A stretch of 64,000 nucleotides of DNA from Auanema rhodensis (Eukaryota > Nematoda > Chromadorea > Rhabditida > Rhabditidae): NCBI GenBank assembly GCA_964057225.1, contig OZ059894.1:11046131-11110130 (forward strand), read 5' to 3'. Shown here piece by piece: positions 1-8,700 of the stretch (the first letter of the stretch is position 1; each line of letters opens with the position of its first letter). The position numbers were made by a program, and so were the translations under genes. The notes under the pieces were generated by a model, which saw nothing but the letters and a program-made list of their open reading frames with translations, made no database searches and was not told where the DNA came from.

Positions 1-1781
1 GTTATTACGGGGCACTATTTTTTGCCTAATGAATTCAAAAGAAATAATATTATTGTGGACGTGATCACACTAAGAGACAGGTACGATTTCTATTACTATT
101 ATGTTTTTTATTCCTTCATTATTTTTTTGTCAGACACACATCTGAAGTATTAGCTGACTCAATAACCTCGGCTTTACCCATTAGTCTGCTATGCACTTAA
201 CGGTGCTATAAGTGATGGAGCTCCTAATTTGAAGAAAGCATATAAAATTTTGAACATTGAATAGTAAGTTTTTCTTTTCTACTCATACTTATCACATTTT
301 AGTTTCCACTGTACTGCGCACCTTCTCAACTTAATTGTATCTGATGTACTATGCACGCCACCTCTTGAAGAAAATCTTAAAAAAATGCGAAAAACTCTTA
401 AAATGTTCAAGAGAAGCGCTCGTTTTAAAAACCAACTCGAAACGTAAGACTGTAAACCCAAAAAATAAATTTTAAATATTTTAGAAAATGTGCGGAAATG
501 GGAATGAAATACTCTGTTCCATATTCGGATAGTCAAATACGATGGAACAGCACATACATTATGATTAAAAAATTTTTGGAGATGGTTCGTTAATAATGCT
601 TTAAATTAATAATTGCTATTTCAAGTCCGATGCCTATGACTGGTTCATGAATGAACAAGGAATTGAACCATTTACTGGAAACGAAAAATGCTTTTTGCAA
701 CTTGTCATGGAAACTTTCGAAATTTTCTTCAACTCTACTTTAACAGTACGTTTTTTCACTGAATGGACAAGGTCAGAATTACATTATTTTTTACAGGTTT
801 CAAAACGTGAAGAATGTGCTTGTTCTATTCTAGGGCTCTGCAGACTGATTATTTTTAATTTAAAAAAGTGAGTCACTTATCTTTTGTTCGCATGATGTTT
901 AATTATTATATGCTTAATATGAGTTTCAGTTCACTAAAAAAAACTTACGGGGAAAAAAAAAATTTTGTTTCCCGCTTACTCGAATCTGCTAATTCTCGAT
1001 TTGCTGATGTATTTGATAATATGTTTTACAAGATGGCCGCATTTGTTGATCCAAGATTCAGTTATCTATCTTCTATACTAACTGCTGAAGAATGGAAAAT
1101 CGTGGAAGAAAGTTTTATCTCAGCTGCCAGTACTAATAGTATGTTTTTCAAATAGTATTATTGTTTAAAATCATTGCTTCAGAAGAGAATGACACCACTA
1201 ACACAGGAAAAAATCCCAGCTTCTGGGCTGAATTTATGGAGAGCTCAGATAACGAGCGGAATGGTGAATCTGAGAAAGATAAACTTGAGGTATGTTTTCA
1301 AAATATTAAAATATCATTTTCCTTTTCAGAATGAAATTTTTCGATACAAGTCGTTTTTAAAACTAAGTAGACCTTCGATTGAATCACTACCCACAACTTG
1401 GTGGGCTAATAATTGTCAAAATTTCCCTCTTCTTGGAACAATAAGCAAAAAATACTTGTGTTTGCCTTCTTCGGCAACAGACTGTGAACGGTTTTTCAGG
1501 TAAAAAGCAGTAAGTTATTGAGCTAATGATTGTATGTTTTCAGTATGGCAGGGGTAATCTACGGAAACAGACGTAGAACAAAATTAACTGGAGAAAATGC
1601 TAGAAACTTACTTTTGAATTTAACAAATAGAAACAAAAATGACGTTGAAAAAAAAAATGAGGCTTACGAGTGTCATGACTACGAAAATGAAGAGGAAGAA
1701 GATGAAGAGAGTGAAACTGAAGAAAACGAAAATGCGAGAAATGATGACGATATGCAATCTGAATATTCTGTTGAATTTTAG
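1..1781 (+). CDS. hAT-family transposase gene, 5' end outside the window, with several ~40 bp introns
   Basis: This is the C-terminal part of a cut-and-paste transposase. Seen in the sequence: a segment reading GAISDGAPNLKKAYKIL (about 207-257), CTAHLLNLIVSD after a splice site at about 303, RWNSTYIMIKKFLEM (about 535-580), and the hAT dimerisation region with LPTTWWANNCQNFPLL (about 1389-1435), SSATDCERFF and, after another intron, MAGVIYGNRRRTKLTGENA. Introns with clean GT..AG ends are visible at about 264-302, 444-484 and 1500-1543, all about 40 bp. The gene ends at the TAG at 1779-1781 after an acidic Glu/Asp-rich tail. The exons join in frame wherever I checked, so the gene may be intact, but its start, the BED zinc finger and the first catalytic Asp are not in view. 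Family assignment is fairly secure; the exact exon set in 590-1170 is not. Confidence 0.72.
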
Positions 1782-2049
1782 TGTTGTATACAAATAAAAA
1801 ATTGTATTTGAGTGTAGAGAACAGGAGAGAAAAAGCAATAAACCAAATTATCGAATTTCGACTGACTCGACTTGAGAAATATACCGAATTATCGACTTTT
1901 GACTTTAGTCGATTATCAAATTCAAAAATTATCGACTTTCGACTTAGTCGACTTGAGCAATATAAAAAAATTTCGAATTTCGACTTGGTCGACTTTCGAC
2001 TCCAGTCGATAATCAAAATTCCTGGACTTTGGAGTCGTGCCCAACTTTA
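1782..2049. repeat. hAT element right end: subterminal repeats and terminal inverted repeat
   Basis: Downstream of the transposase stop, short motifs of the form TCGACTTnnGTCGA recur several times between about 1850 and 2015 in both orientations, as is usual for subterminal transposase-binding repeats of hAT elements. The end reads GTGCCCAACTTT; its reverse complement, AAAGTTGGGCAC, resembles hAT terminal repeats. It directly abuts a (TA)n tract, so the 8-bp target duplication would be TA-rich, but the left end lies outside the window and this cannot be confirmed. Confidence 0.6.
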
Positions 2050-2064
2050 ATATATATATATATC
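2050..2064. repeat. (TA)n microsatellite, unit 1
   Basis: Short TA run directly after the hAT right end. It is shorter than the 30-40 bp runs of the other units, consistent with hAT insertion inside the tract. Confidence 0.85.
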
Positions 2065-2889
2065 AACAGTAAAAAGTCCAATCAAGAGAGAAATTTTTTC
2101 AACACATAGTTTTTTTTTTTTTAAATATCATTGTTTTTCCTCATAACTCGGTTTAAACTCGTTCTAACCCGTTGAAATACGTCTAGAAAGTCTTTATAAC
2201 ATGCATATGTATGATAGAACTTCATATTTATTGTAATAGAAAATTTTATTTTCAGACGTCTTGGTTAACAATGATATGTTTTACCCCCTTATAATTTTTA
2301 TCATAATGTTCCTTATACGGAACGCTCAATGAAACTTGCTTCCAGAAAAATTTCTTTCTATTTTTTCTTCATATGTACGTAGATACTATAGAGAACTATG
2401 ATAGAAAACTTTAACATTCACGAAATCATCATTTCTCATTACGCTACGGAGGTTTAAAAAGCTGTGTTTTACCTTATAATAGACCGGAAAACCCTTGTGT
2501 TAAAACTGGACCGTTTTTACACATATAAAAATGTCCCGTATTCGGGACCCTAATGTAACTTTTGATTCCCTATATTTTTTTTCATGAAATTTACAATCTA
2601 CTGTAGAAAGAAGAATTATTTTTATAAAAACTGTAAATTTTTGAAAAATGAAAACAAAACGAAAACAAAAACAACTTTTTTTTGAACATTTTCTCACACA
2701 AGGGTCCCCCCTTACCTACTTTTTTTCTCATTACTCGTTTCAACCTCATCCGATCACTCTGCAAACATGTTTAATCGTTCTAACTTGTTGAAATACGTCT
2801 TAAAAGTCTAAACAACATGCATATGCATAATAGAAACCACCCGAATAGGCCCCCACGCACTAAACGAGATATATACATTACCAGTATAG
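2065..2889. other. Array spacer, unit 1 (no gene recognised)
   Basis: About 825 bp of AT-rich DNA shared by all complete units. Small perfect hairpins are present: GTCCCG/CGGGAC with a 4-nt loop at about 2531-2546 and GTTCC/GGAAC with a 6-nt loop at about 2308-2323. Two related segments of about 100 bp (about 2140-2225 and 2735-2835) share TTCTAAC..GTTGAAATACGTCT and ATGCATATG, so the spacer contains an old internal duplication. I looked for a spliced-leader RNA, U1, U4, U5, U6 and tRNA genes here and recognised none. Confidence 0.6.
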
Positions 2890-3247
2890 TAATAGAACAC
2901 ATATTGAAGATTAATTCGATAAGAACAATTTATTGACGTAGAGAATGTTTGTTCCGAAAAACTACAATATTAAACTATAAAAGTAACAAAAGCGTAGAGG
3001 CAGCAAAGACATGAATAAACATAAATGTAAATACAGAATTACCAGGTAGTACATAAGTATGACAAAAAATTATAAGAAAGCCATGAAAATAGAAGGTTTG
3101 TGAACAAATGAGAGGTACATCTTTGATCGTATAGTCATTTCTAAACCGTTCGTATGCTGCAGCATCGTCATAAGCGTCACTCAAGTTGAATTTCCATGTG
3201 TACTACACGATTTTCATTCTTATTGTTACATTCTTTCCCTGAGGGAA
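2890..3247 (-). mobile_element. Decayed U2-targeting element and diverged U2 target copy, unit 1
   Basis: Positions 2890-2929 are a diverged copy of U2 nucleotides about 40-79 (several C-to-T type changes). To its left is CTATACTGG in minus-strand sense and to its right TTATTGACGTAG; these are the same junction words that flank the fresh non-autonomous insertions near 18424-18463. The following bases match the 3' part of the non-autonomous element at 17636 (GTTTGTTCCG, ACTACAATATTAAA, GGCAGC). The stretch is open in minus frame for 69 codons (2975-3184), but it is identical in all units and shows no coding signature. Confidence 0.65.
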
Positions 3248-3431
3248 TGGGCCGTTCCCGCCAGCAGTGCAAGAGCGGGTCGACCCGTGAGGTGGAGCTA
3301 GCAAGCCAGCATCTACCTCAAGTCTCAAAAATCGGTTAACCTTATTGTGAACCAATGGAACACATATCGAAGGTTAATTCGATAAGAACGATTACTACAC
3401 TTTGATCTTAGCCAAAAGGCCGAGAAGCGAT
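3248..3431 (-). ncRNA. U2 snRNA gene, intact copy 1
   Basis: U2 snRNA pairs with the intron branch point in the spliceosome. Read from 3431 leftward, the gene starts ATCGCTTCTCGG, continues GGCCTTTTGGCTAAG (stem-loop I region), contains the branch-point-recognition word GTAGTA at nucleotides 34-39, and an Sm-type site ATTTTTG at nucleotides 100-106, followed by GC-rich 3' stem-loops ending GGGAACGGCCCA. Length of 184 nt is close to the usual 185-190. A perfect short palindrome TTCCCTCAGGGAA lies directly beyond the 3' end and may take part in 3' end formation. Transcription should be by RNA polymerase II from a promoter within 3432-3870; no proximal sequence element could be named. Confidence 0.95.
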
Positions 3432-3874
3432 ACAGCATAGCCATGAGTATCAAAGACATCAAGCAAATGTATCGTACTTGTTACGAGTGCACTCTCTCAT
3501 TTGAATATAAAAGTGTGGTTTGACAATCTTGACTGTACAGGTCATAAATGGCTCATATAAACTGTGGATTTACTCAACTTTTGGACTTATTTTTTTCTTA
3601 TTCGAAGCGCTGCACTTTTTTCTATTCTTTTTATTCAAATACTTGTATATAGTTTTATATGTACGGTTGCAAAGTTTCCGAATATTTTATATATTTTTAT
3701 ACAATAATTAGGAGAAGGTTAATACAATGAAATCTCCCAACTTTACAGTGTTTGTATTGCTTACAGTATCTAGAACAACCACTCTTGTAATATTAGAGCA
3801 CATATCAATCAACAACTTTTTCTAGTTATCAAAGCTTTTTTATTTCTTCAAGATATTTCAAATAAAATATAAAA
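3432..3874. promoter_or_regulatory. U2 upstream / 5S downstream spacer, unit 1
   Basis: About 443 bp between the 5' end of U2 and the 3' end of the 5S gene, nearly identical in all units. It must hold the U2 promoter. On the 5S side it begins, in 5S sense, with a TTTT run right after the gene, which suits RNA polymerase III termination. Nothing else was recognised; the 63-codon plus-strand ORF here (3520-3711) is AT-rich and repeated only because the unit is. Confidence 0.55.
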
Positions 3875-3992
3875 GCTTACGACACCCGGGATTCCCAAGC
3901 CGTCTCCGATCCAAGTACTAACCGGGCCCAACGTTGCTTGACTTGCCAGATCGGACGGGATGGCGTACTTTCAACGTGGTATGGTCGTAAGC
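3875..3992 (-). rRNA. 5S ribosomal RNA gene 1
   Basis: Read leftward from 3992: GCTTACGACCATACCACG at the 5' end and GGTGTCGTAAGC at the 3' end; the two ends pair as helix I. The internal control region words AAGCAACGTTGGGC and TAGTACTTGGATCGG are present. Length is 118 nt. A TTTT terminator follows at once. The body closely resembles nematode 5S rRNA as I remember it. Its upstream flank begins aatgttatattc, the first of two flank types in the array. Confidence 0.97.
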
Positions 3993-4234
3993 AATGTTAT
4001 ATTCTTCATTATCAGTTATATCACTCTAAATCTTGTTGTTAATAGTTAGGACCACAAAGAAAACAACAGGAACAGTAACAAATGAAATGCCCAAACTTTA
4101 CAGTGTTCGAGTTATTTACAGTATCTAAGACTACCTCTGTCGTGTTATTAGAGCAAACATTCGATTAACAACAACTTTTTTTTAGTTATCAACGCTTTTT
4201 TATTTCTTCAAAAAATTTCAAATAAAATATAAAA

Positions 4235-4352
4235 GCTTACGACACCCGGGATTCCCAAGCCGTCTCCGATCCAAGTACTAACCGGGCCCAACGTTGCTTG
4301 ACTTGCCAGATCGGACGGGATGGCGTACTTTCAACGTGGTATGGTCGTAAGC
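4235..4352 (-). rRNA. 5S ribosomal RNA gene 2
   Basis: Second 5S of the same unit, about 242 bp upstream of gene 1 and identical to it by eye. Its upstream flank begins aatgtcatattc (second flank type). A Gypsy element begins 51 bp upstream of its first base. Confidence 0.97.
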
Positions 4353-4403
4353 AATGTCATATTCTTCATTATCAGTTATATCACTCTAAATCTTGTTGTT
4401 AAT

Positions 4404-4789
4404 TGTTCCATACATAACTTATAGAGAAGGCGGTTGACTACGTCAACCGACTTTAGTTTAATCAAATAAAATAAGAAACTAGAATTCGAAAGCTTTTTAG
4501 AAAAGATTCCACGGAATAAGGTGGAACGTAATTCTTTTTATACAAATTCATTCACTTTTTACATTCTATAGTTTGCTATATAAACCCGTAGAAAACACAC
4601 TAAGGGAGATCTTCTATCATGTAGTTTTAGACTTTAACTTTACTTGTTTGTAGTTTATAACATTTCCTATTGTAGTTTTCTCTATATAATAAAACGGTTG
4701 CTAATTTAACTACTTGTTGAACAATGAAACCCTTGCACAAAATCCATCTGAAAACCCTAGTCGGAACCCTAGGGCAATCAAATGGAACG
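4404..4789 (+). repeat. 5' LTR, Gypsy copy 1
   Basis: 386 bp, beginning TGTTCCATAC and ending ATGGAACG, so the ends form a short inverted repeat (GTTCCAT/ATGGAAC). An inverted repeat CGGTTGAC/GTCAACCG with a 3-nt loop lies at about 4429-4447. A TATA box GCTATATAAA is at about 4575-4584. Confidence 0.93.
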
Positions 4790-4829
4790 TGGAGGTTCCA
4801 CCGAGATCCGTCTATAACGGACGGATCTC
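4790..4829 (+). promoter_or_regulatory. Primer binding site and adjoining conserved hairpin, Gypsy copy 1
   Basis: The leader starts TGGAGGTTCCACC directly after the LTR, as expected for a primer binding site pairing with a tRNA ending CCA; I could not name the tRNA. A perfect 10-bp stem follows at once: GAGATCCGTC (4803-4812), a 7-nt loop, GACGGATCTC (4820-4829). The same stem occurs at the same place in copies 2 and 3, with a compensated base change in copy 2. Confidence 0.75.
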
Positions 4830-5123
4830 TATGGACCATTTCCGCTACTTTTCGAAATCCTTTTTGTATTCAAAATCTTTTATCCTTCATATCAAAACTT
4901 TATATAATATTCAAACTTCTATTTCTAAAATTGTCAATTTTATCTCCTAAATGTTACCCGAATTTTATCTTTACTTCATTCTTTCTTATTTTATTTCATA
5001 TATATTAAAAGCATATAATGCATGAAAACTCTTTTGAAACAAACAAATCAAAACATTTATTGTCATAATCTATTTATAAAATACTTTAAAAACATTTATT
5101 CATTATCATTTATAAGACATTTT

Positions 5124-5158
<35 letters not shown>

Positions 5159-5778
5159 ACCAAAACATATTCTTGAATCATCTATTTTTTTTCTCTTCGT
5201 AAAACTTCCTATTCATAAACCATAAACTATTCTATTTATTCAAGCCCGTGAGAAACAATACCAGACTTTCTCGGGACATCGTGCGGAGGCGTACACTTTT
5301 GATATAAGACGCGCATTCATTTGAAATTAACCCTTTTTCGGTCCTATATGAGAATTACAAAACGTAATATTTTTTTGAAGTTAAGTGGTCCCACCTAGCA
5401 GAGCCCAGGGGAGCAGAAGCAACGTTAAAAGGGAACGTCTTCTGCGGGTTCGCTTAGGCACGAGAAGTCTGGAAAAATGAGTTCGAGAAGCCTGTGTACC
5501 TGATCTTGTCCATGACTGAAAAGGCACAATACACAGACCACTGTCTCGCATCTCATGCCTCTTCGTGAGATAAGAACCCGGTCCTTTGCTAAGGTCACAC
5601 GTAGTTGCGGACTCGTGTATGAACCTGACCAGGCTATTCTCCGACTAGAGACCCGCTGCAGGCTGGCCCCCTGACAGAAATAGGAGTCGCGCATACCAAC
5701 CCCATATTGTTTCTTACGTTTGTATATATAAGCTCAGTCTTCGTTGGTTAATAATTTCCTTCCAGGAAACCAACAAAA
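4830..5778 (+). promoter_or_regulatory. Gypsy copy 1 leader with conserved block and internal promoter
   Basis: About 950 bp of leader. The left part is AT-rich with an A-tract at about 5126-5156. From about 5240 to 5740 it is GC-richer and closely matches copies 2 and 3, although no long frame in this block looks coding. It ends with TATATATAAGCTCAGTC at 5723-5739, a TATA box 44 bp before the start codon. A TTTCCTTCCAG stretch at about 5757-5767, just before the ATG, looks like a 3' splice site and is kept in all three copies. Confidence 0.6.
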
Positions 5779-8700
5779 ATGGCTGACACAGCGAATCAAA
5801 ACCCTCCGCCGGGAAATAATACCCAAAACACTACAAATAGCGAAGAGAATACCCAGACAGTGGAAGCAGCACTGCATAGAAACCAAAGAAAAAGAGGACC
5901 ACCGGATGCATTTCGACCAGATGCGAAACATCCGAAAACTAACGCTAAATCAAAGAAATTACCCCCCATTCCGGGCACACCGCTAACCGCTAAGAAACTT
6001 TATACAACTGCTATCAAAACTACTAGGCATGCGATAAGTTTGAATAAAAATAAAGCAACATCTAGTAAATCCACGCCCAAACGCTCTTCTCACTCTCCAA
6101 AAACAGTCATTGACACCGGCACTAACACTTATCTTCCAAATCACACTTCTCCTCAACGTCCTATTCAAACCGAAAACACGGAAATCCTCACTTCTCCTAT
6201 TCCTAGAAATTCCCCCTCTTCCACTGATCAATCTTTGCATGGGCACTCTCTGTCTCCTGTCTCTTCTTCGTCAGACAATAACATAAATTTGACTTCGAAT
6301 GTTACAGAGCAGAGAAGTCGCCCTCAAATGGCAAATCAGATGGAGCAAGATAATCCTCCTATCGCGAGAGCCAACAATGTTTCTATTCGCCATCATAAAC
6401 CTACGCTTTATGATGGATCCGTACCATTCAATCTCTACATGCAAAGACTAGAAGGATATTTTGATGCACTTCAAGTCCCTATTGCCGAGAGACTTTCCCA
6501 TCTTTATCTACTTCTTGGAACGGACAGAGCCGCCGAAGCTCTGCGAACTATACCAGCAGAAGACTTACGCCAAGGATGGAACCACGTCAAACGTCTACTA
6601 TCGGAGAAATTACAACCTCCAGAAAAGAGGGATGCTGCATTTACGAAACTCACCCATTTGAAACAAGGAGAAAACGAAACGGTACAAAATTTCGCGCAAC
6701 GTTGCAGAAATCTCGCTTACGAATCATGCAACATGGACTCAACAGCTGACGAAAGAATACTACGTGTTTCGTTCTTAGGAGGACTAAGAAAGACTTTAAG
6801 AACACACGTCAATAACCGCAGCCCTATAACCTTCGATGCAGCTGTAACTATCGCCGAAACAGTAGAAGCCGACGAAGATCCGTCGCTACATATCAACAAC
6901 TTGATCAAAAACGTGGAACAATTAGAGATCAATAACGGTCTCATAAACCACATGAGAACCTCACAACAGGACAAAACCCATGACGAATCACAAACACACC
7001 AACCAAGAACGTTTTATGGAAATCAATCAAGATCACAACGCCCACAGGAACAATGGAATCAAAGAAGAGGAGGATACCGCCCACCAAGATACCAGGACGA
7101 CCGACAAAATAACCGTCCCAACTTCAGACAAGATAACAGAAACAATGGATACCAACGAGGATACAACAGTTATCGTAGTCCTCAACGGTACGATAGATAC
7201 AACGATCGATACGATAACAGAAGAAACGACCGATATGATAACAGAGGAAACGATCGACATGAGCACAGAGGAAACGACCGATACAACCGCGGAAACTATC
7301 ACGATCGCGGATTCCAACAAAGAAATCGCAGCACTTCGCATGGACAACATAACAGGTACAGAGATCGTACCAGAAGCCCTAGCGTTCGTTTTCACGTTAA
7401 CAAAGTGGAGAAAGAAACAGGAAAAACAAGGAAGACACTTCCGTTCATACCGCTATTCTTATCCGTCATCGCTTTATCTTTGATACCCTGTCAGGCAGAC
7501 AACACCTATCAACTCTGCATCGGCAAACGAGGAGGTATTTTCCTCGAACCACCTCGACCAACAACCTGCTCAGACTATGCACACAAAGACGGAGTCAAGA
7601 TAAAAACAGTGGAACTATTTGCAGAAAATATGAATTACAAAGAATGGGAAGCATGGAAATGCTCCAAGGAAATCTATAAAGCTTGCGCCTACGACTTATT
7701 CTTCATCAGGGAAAACAACCTCACATTACTCCGAATAGAACCAGCCACTCCACAAGAATGCAAAACAGCCATTCAAGAGAGACGACACACGGATAACAAC
7801 CTCAATCGGGAAGCTCCAGGACTATTCAAAACTCCTATGCCTACCAATACTCAATCAAAATCGTTCTGGTCATCCTCTTGCACAACAAAATCAAGATTCA
7901 CATTAGAAAGAGGAATGATGACTAGCCTACACGATGACACTATAATCTCCGACTTGTTTATCAACACTGAGGGATGCACTAAACAACAAGGTGTATGCAA
8001 CACCACAAACGCAGTTATCACATGGATCCCACCCAATAACCATCGAAATTGTGATTACACAACTTTAGGAAAATTCGAAGCACTAATCAATAATGATACT
8101 GTTATAATCTCGGAAATACAAGGAGCATTCATCCTCAACGACGACACGCCAGACCCTATTGCTACAAGATGTATGAATAAGAACATCTATTCAACTGACA
8201 GCGGTACGTACATTTCCATCAACGAGTTAAAACCCCGACGTCAAAAGAGAAAAGCACCACAGGAGTACCCTACGAGATTCTTCAACATCACTATCTATCA
8301 ATCACTTCGCCTCACAGACAGTTCTACAGGATTACTACCAATGTACCAAACATATCGAAATCGTAAAAGACTGGATAGTACCTATAACCTTATAGACTAC
8401 CTCAAAACATCTAGCGTACACATAGGGCTCATCAAATTCCTACAACTGGAAGCATCAAAACTAAAATATCGACTCTTATGGCACAACTACACCGATATCA
8501 ACATGGTTATCCTACACACACTCGCAGAAGCCGAGATTCGACTTTCCACAGAAATCGCCATTGAACATCTATTACCATCAGAAATTACGGCAAAACTCAG
8601 CAAGCAAATCACTATCAGCGACTTTGCCACACGATTACTAAACCACAAAGGCGACTATCTCGAACGAGCAAGACAAATAGCACTCGAAATAGCACAGACA

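Noticed and set aside
2490..2520. Possible spliced-leader RNA in the array spacer (minus strand, a GGTTTTCC.. stretch followed by AGGTAAAA)
   Set aside because: Only the start and a donor-like word fit. No Sm site or stem-loops follow at the right distance, and a similar word nearby lacks them too.
2975..3184. 69-codon minus-strand ORF repeated in every unit
   Set aside because: It lies in the degraded U2-targeting element tail downstream of U2, is AT-rich and repeats only because the unit does.
3520..3711. 63-codon plus-strand ORF repeated in every unit
   Set aside because: It is in the U2-5S spacer, low complexity (Phe/Leu/Tyr rich), with no support as a gene.
6980..7483. 167-codon ORF overlapping Gag, rich in Thr/Asp/Glu
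   Set aside because: It is the shifted-frame shadow of the Arg/Asn/Tyr/Asp repeat tract; the main frame carries the signal peptide and continues.
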